Source: Forficula auricularia
Lineage: Eukaryota; Arthropoda; Insecta; Dermaptera; Forficulidae
Reading direction: 5' to 3'
Length of the DNA: 64,000 bases
NCBI GenBank assembly: GCA_024734495.1
Contig: JALMQS010000099.1
Span: forward strand, 66,438,291-66,502,290
The position numbers and the translations under genes were made by a program. The notes below the pieces were generated by a model, which was given only the letters and a program-made list of their open reading frames with translations, did no database searches and was not told the origin of the DNA. Positions 33,652 through 46,814 of the stretch are shown here, one piece after another; positions within the stretch are counted from its first letter, which is position 1; every line of letters starts with the position of its first letter.

Positions 33652-34467
33652 CAGTGGCTTACTTAGGGGGTGCGGCCAGCACCGGGCGACACATATTTTG
33701 GGACGGCATTTTTTATATTTAGTTATAGTTGTAAAAAACAACTTGTTCACTTCATAAGTTTACTATTCGATTTCTACGAATTATGAATTACTATATGATT
33801 TCGAATATTTTTCCTCGACGTCAAGTAAATGTAGGATAGAAAATATTATTATTTAAATTAAATAGCATCAAGCAGAGGACAACCGCTTTGTTTCTCTTTA
33901 TGAATCAACAACTCTGCTACTCTCGGCAAAATAAAAACTTGTCAATTCAAATAAAAACTTTTCAAGAAACTATTATCTTTAAAAATCTAAAAAAAAGGGG
34001 GGCTTGAAGGCCCTTTTGATCTACGAAAATTTATTCAACAGTATAGATGGGAAATTCTGTATCCAATATTGTAATTTTGCTAAGAATTTTTTTAACAATT
34101 GCTATCAGTGTTGCGAAAGGAGCTTCTCCAAATTGAAGTTGATGATTTTTTTTTTTGTTAATTGGGTATGTTTTGTCTCATAGGTGGGGAACCTGCGGCC
34201 TCCGTATGTTTCTTGTGGCCTTTAAAAAAGTATCTTATATTTTGTATTTTTATAAGTTTCATTTAAAGGTATAACAACTTATGCGGCCTCCTTTATTATT
34301 TCCTAATTTAAATATGGCATCCAATGGTATACCTATAGTTTTCTCAATTACACTTATTTATATTATATAATTTATATTTATTTTATAAAAACCACCATTT
34401 GGTAAAATTAGAAAGGGCGGCAAATTGGAGACCGCCCCGGTCGACAAAAGTTCTAGGTAGGCCACTG
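33652..34467. mobile_element. hAT-type element with perfect 8-bp duplication
   Basis: The ends CAGTGGCTTACTTAGG and CTAGGTAGGCCACTG are imperfect inverted repeats, flanked by TTTCCATA on both sides (33644-33651 and 34468-34475). Inside are an HR-E tail box (AGCAGAGGACAACC, near 33872) and a further hAT-like piece near 34180. No transposase frame remains. Confidence 0.85.
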
Positions 34468-34794
34468 TTTCCATAATATTTAAAGCCAACGTGTACTAAT
34501 AAAATGAAGGTCTGAATGCGAGTCGGCGTCGGCTATATGTTGTTTAAACGACAGCCGGTTAGGTGTGAAAAAAGCCCAAGTAGTTAAAATATTTGAGTTT
34601 ATAATATTTTAAAAATAATATGTAGATAAATATAATTCATACCCACAAGTAAAATAATCTGAATATAAGAATAGATTTGTGATTTTCTTATGTGAAATAT
34701 TCACTAAATACAATATACAAGTAAGTACACAAATTGTAGGTGATTGAATAGTAGTTTCTCTTGGTTAAGAAAGGATCCCTCCAACACGAATTTA

Positions 34795-35488
34795 GGAGGA
34801 TAAGTCAAAAAGTACCTACACTTTTCGTTCTACCACTTTATTAAACTAAGATAGGAGGCGGACGCAAGCGCATGCGTTGAGTTGGCGCGTCTGTGGTCAC
34901 GTGTGCGGAATTTAATCACGATCGCGTCAGTTGTCGTCTAGCTACAACAGCATAAGCATGTCAACTCTGCTATCGGGTTGCACCAAAGAGGAGCAACGAG
35001 GAGTGGTACTACCGTAAATAGTGCGAGGTACAGTGATTTGTTGGCCAATTAGCTGAAGCCAGCGATTCGAAACAAACGCCGTGGTCTACTATCAAAGAAA
35101 GTTTTGTTGTTGCAAGACAATGGCCGGCCGCACACGGCCCATCACACCATAGAAACAATAAACAGGTTGGGCTTTGAGACGCTGGAACACCCTCCCTACA
35201 GCCCAGATCTCGCTCCCTCAGACTTTCATCTCTTTGGACCGCTCAAGGAAGCTTTGAGAGATCGTCGATTTGCCTCAGACATGGACGTTCGGGATGCGGT
35301 GCAAAAGTGGCTTCATGACCAACCGAAAACCTTCTACCAGGAAGGCATCCGGAAACTTGTGGCTCACTGGACCAAGTGCATTGCTAAAGGTGGAGATTAT
35401 ATCGAAAAATAATGTATCTGTTGTACACCTATCTTAGTTTAATAAAGTTGTAGAACGAAAAGTGTAAGTAATTTTTGACTTATCCTCG
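34795..35488 (+). mobile_element. Internally deleted mariner with about 60-bp terminal inverted repeats
   Basis: The left end GGAGGATAAGTCAAAAAGTA and the complemented right end CGAGGATAAGTCAAAAATTA continue as inverted repeats through ACTTTTCGTTCTACNACTTT. TA flanks both ends. At 694 bp it is about half of a full mariner. Confidence 0.88.
35104..35412 (+). pseudogene. Mariner transposase, C-terminal catalytic fragment (second and third Asp)
   Basis: The frame encodes LLQDNGRPHTAHHTIETINR and YSPDLAPSDFHLFGPLKEAL. The Asp of QDN and the Asp of APSD are separated by 34 residues, the DD34D spacing of mariner. It continues to the normal C-terminal YIEK. The first catalytic Asp and the DNA-binding domains are lost in an internal deletion just upstream. 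Confidence 0.9.
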
Positions 35489-36540
35489 TAATAAATTATA
35501 CTATTTTTTCACATTTTCAATTTCACATCTATATCGAAGTTTAAACTCATCTTCTTTTATTATAATTAAATGTTATTTATTTCATTATAATAATATTACA
35601 AAATACATTTATTTATATATGTATATTTATATTTATTTATATATATATATATATAAGTATTCATCATCCATATTTAAAATGTAAATTTTTTTGTATATTT
35701 TTTTTTTTTTTTTTTTTTTGTAAAACTATTTTATTTTGTAAAAAAATAATTGAAATACAATAATATTATCATTCAACAAAGATTTCTGAATTAATAAAAT
35801 AGGAGTGATTTTTTTTATAATTAGCACTAAGTAAAAAGAAAGTTCATATATATGAGAGAAAAATTATCAAAAAAATAAAATTATGAAAATATCGTTTTAT
35901 AATAATCACATACACAAAGGTGGAGAGGAAAAAAAATCGTTCAATCAAAATTGGCAAGAATAATATTATATACCTTTTTTTTTCAGTTATAATATTTTTA
36001 TGTATGTAAATATAAAAATAGTCAAACACAATATTTAGGAAAAATTAATTATATTTAAATATATATATATAGCTATTTATATTAATATTTGAATTGTTTT
36101 TTGTGTAGGTATATACAAATTTGTATTTTTACATTTTTATTTTCAGAGTAAATAAATATATAGGAATAAAAAAAAAAAAAAAAAAATTGGAAAATCAAGG
36201 GGTTAAGTTATTTATTTTATATGTAATTATTTTATATAAATATTACATATATTTAATGGTATCTTATAAATACAATGAATAAAATATTTTTAATAGAAAG
36301 AAATAGACAAAACGTATTTATTCGATTCTAGAGAGAACATTTTTTAGTCATTTTTATGTCTTTGAATATTGAATAAGGCTGCTTAAATTCCAAGGTTGCT
36401 AAGATATACCTAAATGGATCATCAAAATATTTATTAGTAATGAAGCTGATTGAAGCTGATGAAGCTTTTATTTTTGTAATTAATTTGAATTTTTAGTGAA
36501 ATCACACATAATTAATTATAACCACAAATTATAACCACAT
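35489..36540. other. AT-rich intergenic DNA
   Basis: Only TA-rich sequence with long T and A runs is visible (T run at 35698-35719, A run at 36168-36186). Confidence 0.5.
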
Positions 36541-36549
36541 CGCTATCTT

Positions 36550-39500
36550 CACACCGTATGATTGTTGATTTTTTTTCTCTCTCTCCTTGGATTCGTTGTT
36601 TTTTATGGTTTTATGCTTCTTTTTTTGTACTATTATTGTTCTTTTCTTGTCGTATTGTTTGTTTTTCGGTTTACTTCACTTTGAACTGTTTTTTTTCTTA
36701 TCTTTAATTCAAAGGCATACTTATACTTTTGTCCCGACATGTCAGTGATAGGTTAGGCGGTTAGTCATCCACATCGATTAAAATTTCTTCCACATTTGAA
36801 TCTACTCTACAACTTTTCGTTCTGTGAGTGTTTTATTTATTTCTATTCTAGTTTGTTGTTCTATTTTTGCATTTTGGTGTCTAGTCTGTTTATTTGTTTT
36901 TTTCTCATTTTTTCTTTTGGCGGCAGATTCAATTCGATCTCTGTTGCTGGCAGCTTGAATTCACTTTTATCTCTTGTTTTTTTTTTTGTTTTTGGCTCTC
37001 TCTCTGTTATTTTTATTTTTATTTCTCCTCCTCACATTCTTACTAAACCTACCAGGGCCGTCCATTTCCTGATAACCCCGATCGGTCTGGGGTGTACCTA
37101 TACCTTATGTCCTCTCTCTATTTCTTTCCCGTAATGGCGTTATTCAAGTGTGATAAGTGCAAGCGTAATATTTCAAAGGAGTCGTTCAAATGCTCCATCT
37201 GTCAGGCGTATTTCCATCCGGGGCGCTTGTCATTACCACAAGTCGTCCGCTGAGGGTTATGTGGCAAGGGCACTCTTGATAAGGTCGCTACGTCGCTAAG
37301 GATGATAATGATGGGCCTAGTTCTCTCCTCGCTTTGGGAGGAGCGGGCATCCAGAGCGGGTGCCGATTGCTCGTGGCGACGGACTCTGTGGAGTTTTGCC
37401 GTCATCTAGAAATCGTCCGCATTGGCGTTAATTTTATGGCGGGGACTGCAAAGACTGAGATTAAGGGGTTCCTTGATGAGTTGGAGCGTATATTTGGTGA
37501 AATTAACCTTTCACGAGATCAAACTGCTTGTTCTCTTGCCGGTGAGGTTGTGTCTTCCATTACTGGGTCTGCGCTTCGGGATGTTATTGGTTCTCCAGGT
37601 CAGAGAGGCTTTGGGGGTGAAATCAGGCTGAGCCGTCGTACTCTTCTGTAGTGTCGGAAGTGCCTGGATCGGGGTTCAGGAGGTTTTTCCTGGGACCTTT
37701 GCTCCTGTGCCTAAAACGAGGAATTTTATCGTTAAACCGTTGCCTGATAGGAGGCTGATTTTACATCTTCTGATCAGACTTGAAGGTCATGCGTGAGGTA
37801 TTGTGAAGCCTGTGGATGTTAACATGAGGATTCTTAGAGTTTCAAAGATTAAGAACAATGGAGTTGGAGACGAATGAGTCTGTTGACGCTGGTAAATTGA
37901 GTAGTATTGGGGTGCCGGCCGAAGCCTGGCCCCAGGTCAAGGAGGGCCCCTTGTTTAGGCCTGACTTATGTGCAGGGGTGCCCGCTGGTTTGTCTGCTGA
38001 GGAGGTTCGCGATGGACTCGTCGCCGGGAACCTTGATGTGGGTGATCTGGGCGACGTGAAGATGATATATATAGGTTCTCCTGATAGGAGTAGACCGGTC
38101 ACCTCACATGTTATAGAGGTTTCCTCCTCCGAGGTTAGGAGTAAATTGCTGGCTAAGCAGAGGGTTTTTATTGATTGGTCAGTATGCTATGTTTCCGATC
38201 ACGGAGGTATTGCAATGCTATAAATGCCTCCAATTCGGCCACGTCTCCAGGACCTGTGCTCGCCCTGCCCACTGTAGGTATTGCGCTGGTGGTCATGATG
38301 GCCTGAATGCGGGGGATAAGTCGTCAAAAGGCGTCCAACTGTGTTAGTGCTGGATTAACAGACGTTGATCATTCTGCTTTTTGATGGGCGGAGATGTCCT
38401 GTTCGGAGAGGACGTATCATGTACAGGATGAATGCTACCGCTTATGGCTAGTACTGGTTCATCCCCATCTACGGCATCCTTAGGCTCCCGGTCCCTGCTT
38501 TCGGATGGGGGTTGATTCCCTTAAAGTGTGTCATTTAAACGCTCAGAGCCTGCCTTCAAGCATTGATGATATCAGATATTATTCGTACGATAGTTCTTTT
38601 CATGTCATTATTGTTTCTGAGACGTGGCTCCGGATGACATTCCTGATTTGTTGCGGCAGTGCCGGGTTATGTGTTGATACGGAATGACAGGGGCGTGGTA
38701 GGGGTGGAGGTGTGGGGTTCTATCTTAAATCTGACTTGAAATATAGGTCCTCTCACTTCTCCGATACAGTCATCGAACATCTAATTATTGATCTCAAGTT
38801 TGGGGAGCTCATCCATTGTTATGGGTGTAATTTTACCGCCCCTGCTCCTTTCTCTCTGATGTCTTAGATCTGGAGGAAGTTTTGGCTGGTTGCATACCTC
38901 CTCTAATGCAATGGTTCTGGGGGATTTTTAACTGTGATCTTTTATCCAGCTCTGGTAATAATGTCAGAACCCTTTGTAGCTCCCCGAACTCACTATTCCT
39001 GATTCCTGGCCCGACACATTACCCGGCTCATGGACGTCCGTCATTGCTCGATCTGTGTCTTGTCCGAGATCCTTGCCAGGTGTTGGCGTACGACCTTGTT
39101 GAGGTTCCTTTATGTCTCAGCACATATGATGTTGGTGTGCAGTTATGGTCTCCCCCGACCGAGCGTGGATCCAGCTGGTTCTGGGTCGTAAGGCTGGTGC
39201 ATCCTGGGTGGAGCCACTTCTGGATCAGGGCGTCTGAGCTTCCGTGAACACGTTTTACCATGTGAATGCTGATCCTATGCTGGATGAGTTTAATAGTTTG
39301 CTTGTGCTTCTGAACGAGTTTGCGCCTGTTGCTTGGCGCAAAGTCCGTAGTTCTGGGTGCTCGTGGTTTGATTACGAGATCGCGTCCTATATTAGGCTGA
39401 GGGATGGTGCCTATCGTGCCTGAGGGCGAAAGTAGCTGTAGCCTCGACTTTGAGAGATTTCGAATGCTCAGAAACAAAACTATGGACTTATTAGAGGTAA

Positions 39501-41693
39501 GAAGCGACATGTCATATCCAGGGACTTGAATCCGGATCTTCCACCTCAGACATTATGGCGTAATATTAGAAGGCATGGCTTAGTGAAGGGTGGCGCGCTG
39601 TACGGGGATTGACCCTGAGACTTTGGGTCGCTACTTTGCTGGGGATGATCCGTCGAGCATTGGATTGCCTGCTTGCCTGGAGTCTGTGGGCCAAGATGGT
39701 TTTTATTTCGACGTGGTGACTGGGTCTGATGTTTTAAGCGCATTTAACAAGATAAAATCTACGGCGGTCGGGTGTGATGATATCCCTCGCGATTTTATTG
39801 GGTTGCTATTGCTCTTAATTCTTCCTGTTATTGTTGATATGTTCAACTTTTCCCGCCACGTCCTCTTCCTACCCGGGTGGGTGGAAGGTAAGGAGAGTGA
39901 CGCCGGTTCCTAAGGCACGTACACCCCGTGATCCCTCTGATTTCAGGCCCATCAGTGCGTACTACCCGCGCTGTCCAAAGTCTTTGAAAACCTTGTGTTG
40001 TCCTAGATTAGGTGCTAATGGCTAGTTCGCACGCCTTCTTGTAGATCCTCCAGTCTGGCTTCAGGCCACGCCATAGTTGTGCCACGGCACTACTGAGTGA
40101 CTGACGATTGTCGGTCTCTGGTTGAGGATGGTGGAACGTTTTCTGGTGCTGTTTGATTTTAAGAATGCATTTGGTTCTGTTGACCATGCCATTCTGGTTT
40201 CCAAGCTGCACAGGCTAGGCCTTTTCGGGGTCTGCATGCAGGGATTGATATATTCTTATTTGATCGGTAGACATCAGTGGGTTGTGTTGACGTAGTGTGG
40301 CATCCTCACTGTGCGTTGACTAGGGAGTCCCACAGGTGGGTGCTGTCTCCGATTCTGCTTGCTCTTTTTATTAATGATCTCCCGAGGTCTTGACGTACTG
40401 CAATGTACTTACTGTTTGCAGACGATCTACAAATCTACATGGGAGCTGCTAGGGGCGATTTAAATCAAACAGCAGATGGGATCGACAATGATATTGATAA
40501 GCTATTGCGGGATGGACAGGTTTGAATGGCCTTCAGCTAAATCCCTTCAAGACCCAAGCACTGTGGATTGCGAATAGAAGATCGATGACACCTCCTCAAG
40601 GACAGGCCGGGGAACGTTCATCCCATATTCTGGACACTGTAAGAGATCTGGGAGTCTATTTGAACGGGCGGCTCACCTGGGGCGACCACGTGACGCAGGT
40701 CTGCCGTAGAGTGTATGGGGCCCTGGTTCCCGCGTCGACTGGCGGCATTCACGCCAATCGAGATCCGGCGGAAGATAATTGTAGCCGTTGTTCTTCCCCA
40801 CTTCCTTTACTGTGTATTACAGTGCATTATAACCTGGACAGTATAAGCAGTCGACGTTTGTCGGTTGCTCACTGTGCCTGTGTATAAAGCATATACAATC
40901 TTGAGCTCAGAGCTAGTGCGTCCAGGTTCGCGGCCAGGATTGTGGGGATGAGCCTTGGTGCATATCGTATGTATAGATATGCGAAGTTTGTGCATGGGGT
41001 CCTTCGGGACGTGCGCCCGGACTACCTTGGTCGTGCGCTAGTCTGTGGCCCCCGGAGCGGGCGCGCACTGGTCTGTCCACCCCACAGGAGCAAGATGGTA
41101 GCAGATTCTTTCAAAGTGACGGCGACGAAAGTGTGGAACGCGTTGCTAAAGGTTGAATTGAGGGAGGATAGTGCGCCCTGATCGTTTTGAGACAGAACTC
41201 CACCGGCATTTAGCCTAGCAATTCCGATGCATTCAGCGAGGTTTAAACTAGCAACCAACCAATACACTTGCCCTGAAGAAGAGAGCTACGGAGGCACCTA
41301 GCCGAATATATATATATGTTTGTTTTTATATCCTATATATTGTTATTTTGTTGTTTTTATATCCTATATATTGTTATTTTTTTGTTTTGTTTTGTTTTTT
41401 ATATCCTGTTTATTGTAATTTTTGTTTTTATATCATACATATTGTAATTTTTTTTTTTTATATCCTATATATTGTAATTTATTTTTTCTTTTTCTCCTCC
41501 TCTCATTCTATATTTTGTATCTTTTTTATTTTTGTTTCATATATTAAGTATGTATTTTTCTTCTTTTGATTTTTGTTTTTTCTTGTATTGTTTAATTAAT
41601 TTTTTTTTTTTGTAAATATTTTGGTCTAAAATTGTACATTAAAAGGGGCCAGATGGCCCTATAGATACAATGTTTTAATAAATAAATAAATAA
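36550..41693 (+). mobile_element. Near full-length but decayed LINE (two-ORF non-LTR retrotransposon)
   Basis: In order: a T-rich 5' UTR-like part, a zinc-finger-like start MALFKCDKCKRNISKESFKC at 37133, a gag-like frame (37858-38223), a CX2CX4HX4C knuckle CYKCLQFGHVSRTC at 38216-38257, an endonuclease start LKVCHLNAQSLPSS with VIIVSETWL (38520-38630), reverse-transcriptase pieces SDFRPISA (about 39945), LFADDLQIYM (FADD at 40415-40426) and LGVYLNGRLTWGDHV (about 40650), and an AATA-type tail at 41675-41693. Many stops and frameshifts show it is dead. Base composition is much richer in G and C than its surroundings. The 5' boundary is uncertain. Confidence 0.82.
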
Positions 41694-41698
41694 ATAAT

Positions 41699-42118
41699 TT
41701 AGTTAAATAACTTTCTAAGTAATATATTAAAGAATAATCAACATATTAATGAGAATTGTTTTTGATCGCGTTTTTAAACAAGATATATATATCGCGAGAC
41801 TACTGCTGATTGAGGCTATTGGAGTCTGCTGAATCTTAAGTCTGGACCAAGAGAGAATGAAAAAGATGTGATCCATTTAGCTATGATCCGAAATCATTTC
41901 GCTATTACCCCACATGACGCCTTTTATATCAAACACTGATATGGATCACCAAATGGATTTGTAATATGAGAGTTATATAGTCAATCCCCCAGTCCAGCGC
42001 GCTCGATCTGTAAACACGTGTGTTAGGTGTTTGCTTATCTTGTTTAAAAGCGCGATCAAAAACAATTCTCATTAATATGTTGATCATTCTTTAATATATT
42101 AATTAGAAAGTTATTTAA
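41699..42118. mobile_element. MITE family M, copy 2, with long inverted repeats
   Basis: The terminal repeats are about 90 bp: AAATAACTTTCTAAGTAATA at the left and its near-complement at 42095-42115, continuing through TTTTTGATCGCG. The interior matches copy 1. A segment that lies inside copy 1 (AATGCAGGTGATTTTTGTCA) is found here outside the right end and inverted (42180-42200). It lies directly after the LINE tail. Confidence 0.7.
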
Positions 42119-42364
42119 AAAATTCATTATTTCAACACAGTAATATATAAATTCCGTTATTATTTTCACTTAATATCTGACAAAAATCACCTGCATTCGA
42201 ATCGCGATTGAATCAAATATCGAAAACTTATGAATAATTTAGTTAACCTAAAATCAGAGTGGGTGTTCATATTTGAGAACGATCGCAGATTAAGTCGATC
42301 AAAACACGTCGTAGTTTTATTGTAAGTATTATTTGTTCGTGTTCAATAAATAATTATATTTAAA

Positions 42365-43140
42365 AGCATCGTAGGGAGTTGGACCAGAATTTAAATCAAA
42401 CGCAAAGTTTTTCAATTAAATGGGCCAAACGTTTCGTCAGTGATTAGCGACTTCCTCGGTGGCTCATTTTATAAACTTATTTGTCAGGAGATCTTACTAT
42501 AAGAAAAAACATTCCAAAGAGTAAGTATGTCTTCACCGAACAAATTCAATGATTCGGTGAAGACCTACTCTTTGGAATGTTTTTTCTTCTATTAAGATCT
42601 CCTGACAAATAAGTTTATAATAATATTTAATATAATCATTAATTCAAAATAGTTTCTAGTTCAGTGATAAACGTTTTTATAAATTATATATATATATATA
42701 TATATGTGTGATTGTAATGAATTGTGTGATGTATCTATATTGAAGATTTAAGAATGAATGTTTCATGTGAAATGACAAATTCCGGTTCTTGAACGAGATG
42801 TATGTATGATTTCAAATTATTGTAAAAAAATTTTTGTGTTATATAATTCTCTATAAAAAGAAAAAATGTAAATAAGTGTTTCATTTCAATTTTTAGAACT
42901 ACTCAGGATGGTCGACCAGTGGTGACCGAAACTGTATAGTTATCAATTAAATAATACAAATAGTTATTAAAATTATTGTTTTATTATATTTGTGACAAAA
43001 CCAACCCTTCAATTTAACGAAAAAAATAAGTTTATAAAATGAGCCACCGAGGAAGTCCCCAATCAGTGACGAAACGTTTGGCCCATTTAATTAAAAAACT
43101 TTGCGTTTGATTTAAATTCTGGTCCAAATCTCTACGATCC
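42365..43140. repeat. HR-D nested palindromes with hammerhead-like cores
   Basis: Segment A (42365-42485) and its complement (43023-43140) enclose a second, tighter palindrome (42478-42540 with 42553-42618). The core in segment A is CCGAGGA (second base changed from T), an extra A, stem GTC/GAC, GAAA and CGTTT, at 43047-43078 on plus and 42432-42459 on minus. A TA microsatellite lies at 42688-42705. Confidence 0.65.
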
Positions 43141-43826
43141 TTTTAAATATTTGATCATGGATGCAAACAATGAAATATAATTGATTATGTGTGATTTAAC
43201 TAAAAATTTTGGATCTACAAAAGCTAATACAGCTTTTTTTACAAAAACAATTAAGATATTGAAGCACCTCATATAATCGAATAAACACGGTAATATAAGG
43301 ATATAAGCTGTTGATTGATTGTTGGGGATTATGTGTTATAATATTTTCAGGTCAGTGCGATTAAGAGATCTAGAGCAAAATAAAAAATATTATGCTCTAA
43401 TTTGTTTTTCCTACAAATTTTTAAAAAATAATACATACTTCTAATTTAGTGACTTGTTTAGGTAAATATTATAAGTATAATAGATCGCTTGAATTTCAAT
43501 ATCACAGGCTATTGGATCAAAATGAACCAGCAACGTTATTATACACTTTGAAGCAGGTTCATTTCTTTAATTGTACAGAGAGGGTTGCTATTTCTTAAAT
43601 TCTAAAATTAAAAAATCAATTCATTTGGGATGCAAGACACAAGTAATCAGTAAAATTTCAGCCCAAACATTTTTTTTTTTTTGAATGAAACTTCTTTAGC
43701 GACGTATCTATTTGATTTTTTATCTTACAATACAGGGAAAATGACTCAATAGAGGGGAAATATTATTTTTTAAAAACCCACTAATATTTTATGACAAATA
43801 AAATTTATTAAAATTAGAAAATTTAA

Positions 43827-44214
43827 TTGATAGAGTTTTTCTTTAGGAGACGGACTGGTATAAATATACAATTGGATGTTGATGAAGGCAGTCCAAGGTG
43901 GTTGTAAAAAATAAGACTATATCAGTTTTATTATTTTACATTTATTCGACAACCGACGTTTCGGAGATTTACTCTCTCCTTCTTCAGGGTAACGAAAAGT
44001 CAATGAAAGTATACCAATTCATAATTACTTCCTGTCTCCTTGGCATTGTCAAAGGAGACAGGAAGTAAGTATACTTTCATTGACTTTTCGTTACCCTGAA
44101 GAAGGAGAGAGTAAATCTCCGAAACGTCGGTTATCGAATAAATGTAAAATAATAAAACTGATATAGTCTTATTTTTTACAACCACCTTGGACTGCCTTCA
44201 TCAACATCCAATTG
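43827..44214 (-). mobile_element. HR-C palindromic element with hammerhead-like core in both arms
   Basis: TTAGAAAATTTAA flanks both sides (43814-43826 and 44215-44227). Arms of about 160 bp pair almost perfectly. The plus-strand core is CTGAAGA at 44096-44102, an extra A, stem GGAGA/TCTCC, GAAA at 44121-44124, CGT and C; TACC before and GGTT after it can start helix I. The inverse is at 43959-43987. The unique tail on the left contains GGAGACGGACTGGTATAAAT. Confidence 0.82.
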
Positions 44215-44431
44215 TTAGAAAATTTAAATTATTTCAATAACATGTACGGCTAAAGTTTCACTTCCCCCATGAGCTTAAGTGGATGAGACTCACACATATT
44301 TTTTTTAAATAGCAAAAAAATAATCAAAATTTATGTTCTTAAAATGATTTAACACTGCGAAACAGGCTGAAATTTTTCGAATAATTTAAGAGGCATTCCC
44401 AGATGCGTAGGGTAGGCACGACATGATCTTA

Positions 44432-44666
44432 AGGCCGCTGCACACGAGGCTTGTTTTAATAATTTTTTGTCTGCTTGCTCCCACTCAAAAGAATCCAAGG
44501 ACCAAGCCGGAAAATAGAACATGTCCTATCTTTAAAATCAAGCAAGCTAGCCAGAAAGACAGAGACAACAGTGACGCTATTTCGATCCCGACAGACCTCC
44601 GAATTGCAAACAGAGAGCTCCCATCCCAAAAACAGGTAGAGGAAAAAGCCTCGTGTGCAGCGGGCT
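44432..44666. mobile_element. Harbinger-like MITE with TTA duplication
   Basis: The left end AGGCCGCTGCACACGAGGCT and the complemented right end AGCCCGCTGCACACGAGGCT are 21-bp inverted repeats. TTA flanks both sides (44429-44431 and 44667-44669), the target preferred by PIF/Harbinger elements. Open frames inside show no similarity to transposases. Confidence 0.75.
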
Positions 44667-45377
44667 TTAGTCAGGCCAATGTGTTGAAGGCGGAAGATAT
44701 AGTCAAAGGAGAATAGCATTTTTTTATCGCCCTTTAAAATGGCCTGACAAGCATATAAAAAAAAAATTAATAAAACTTAAAAAACTAGTCAATAATAAAT
44801 AGTAAAAATGTTGTGTATTCGGATTAGAATATCTGGATCAAATATATACAATCTATGTTAAATAATTTTGTTGGCGACATTTTTTCATGTAGTATAATAA
44901 ATAAATAACAAGTTTTGTATGAGCTATAAGCTTAAGCCGCTATGAGCTCTAGGGAAAAAATGTCTAAGTTCATTTCTTTTATCCCTAGAACATTCATATA
45001 TGTTATATAAATATATTGAACAATTTTCTTATGACTTTGAAAAATGAAATTGATTAGAAAACGTATTTTTTAAGAATCTTTTTTGGGGAAGACATTTTAC
45101 TAAACAGCAGATATCTTGTACCCCTGGGCATAAAAACAGCACCAATCTTATTTTTTATTTCCACTTGTGTAAATACAGTAGTCTCTATAGTTAGACACAT
45201 TGAGTAATCCGACACTCGGCAGGCCATTACTTTTGTAAAGTACCGTCTACATATTATGTGATTAGTTTTGTTTGCTAAGGTAATTTATAATAAACAGAGT
45301 GATTAGTTCCTGAAACTCTATTTTTTATTCATTATAATCATAGAGCATAAAATAAATACAATTATTTCATAACAATA

Positions 45378-45613
45378 GGGACAGTGCGTCACGACTTTAG
45401 CGCCAACTGGCGACGAAAATGTAAGCTTTGGAGGATGATTTATTAAACGTCCAAGACAAAGAGACGGCCCTCTAGGCTCCGTGCATTCTTTTATCTATGA
45501 TATATACTATAATACAATATTTGCCCCAATTCCCCCAAATTATTTGAATAAATAAACACAAGAGAGCGCTTCCTTCGGCAGTAGTGCTGCATCTATGTTT
45601 AACGCACGGTCCC
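45378..45613. mobile_element. Tc1/mariner-type MITE, compact copy
   Basis: The ends GGGACAGTGCGT and the complement of ACGCACGGTCCC lie inside TA dinucleotides. It is the 236-bp compact form of the element at 3264-4221. Confidence 0.78.
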
Positions 45614-46600
45614 TATTATCAATGGAAATTTGGGAAAATAGTTGCTTTAAAAAGGAAACATACAGCAATTATAAACAAATAAATATTTTGAAAATATATT
45701 TCATTTTTAAAGGAACTATTTTTGTACAAATTTCCAGTGACAAAGTGAGAATTTTTCCTGAAACGTTTGAATTATTTAATAAAAATTTTGAGAATGTTTT
45801 TATAAAAAAAAAATTGTATTTATTTAATACGAAAATTAACCAATATATTATTTTATCATAGAGTATATAGAAATTAAGTCTGGTATGACGCAGCAACGAG
45901 CATTAATTTGACTGTTTCAATAGCAGCTCTTCTAACATGAGAGTGTCCATTCATTTAAAATTTCTGGAGATAAACAAGCCTCCTGTTCTGATTTCCGGGT
46001 GATCACCAAAAAGAGAAATAATGAGATAATGGGAAAATCTGGAGAGTGGAATGTTACAACTTTAAATCAAGCAGGTAAACTTGAAAATCTAAAATAAGAA
46101 ATAGATACACTAAATAAACTTGGACATCATTTTTTAATCAAAATTCAACAGCAGCCGGGTTCTATAAACGTCGGATTACAGAGACTACTGAATTCTTATC
46201 TTGTTTTATATCTCCAGATGATAGCAAGGTACTTTACACATAGTAGGTATAAAAGATAATGTGAAATATTTTTTTTTCCTTTTTTTTTTCAAATTTTTTT
46301 TAGAAAAATTCTAAATCTTTTATAATAACTGAGAAATTGCAATGGATTTTTGGAAGAATTTTTTTTAATCAAATTCTAAATTATATATTTTATTATAAAT
46401 ATTAAAAAAATATATTATCAACTTAGAAGTGTATTATTATATAGGTAGGTATATATTGTACTTATACAAAATAGAGAAAAAAATAATATCTCACCGGGAT
46501 AATACAATAGTAAAAAATTGGTTAAGAATCTTAAGACTAGAATCTCATATATTTTTTAGAATTCAATTCAATAATATTAAATTTGTAATTTTGTAAATAG
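45614..46600. other. AT-rich intergenic DNA
   Basis: No gene is recognised. Open frames on both strands at 45595-45896 are A/T-driven. The part nearer to CERT may include its 3' UTR. Confidence 0.4.
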
Positions 46601-46602
46601 TA

Positions 46603-46814
46603 CCGTATTAACCCGAATTTAAGACGAGTCCCATTTTTTACCGAAAATTTTAAAAACATTTTTTAAAACCCCGATTATAAGTATAATCCTTATTCTGTGT
46701 CTAATCATACACTAAAATGTCCGACAATAGAAAGGTCCGAATATAAGACGACTCTTGTTTTTTAATGATATTTCTGGGGAAAAAAAATCTCGTTTTATAT
46801 TCGAGCTAATACGG
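46603..46814. mobile_element. pogo/Tc1-type MITE with TA duplication
   Basis: The left end CCGTATTAACCCGAATTTAA and the complemented right end CCGTATTAGCTCGAATATAA are inverted repeats flanked by TA (46601-46602, 46815-46816). The 212-bp element is non-coding and lies downstream of CERT. Confidence 0.75.

Noticed and set aside
36796..37134. Phe/Leu-rich open frame as a membrane protein
   Set aside because: T-rich DNA gives such frames automatically; its position fits the 5' untranslated part of the LINE that follows.
44423..44716. 97-codon open frame as a gene
   Set aside because: It coincides with a Harbinger-like MITE bounded by TTA duplications and has no recognisable domain.
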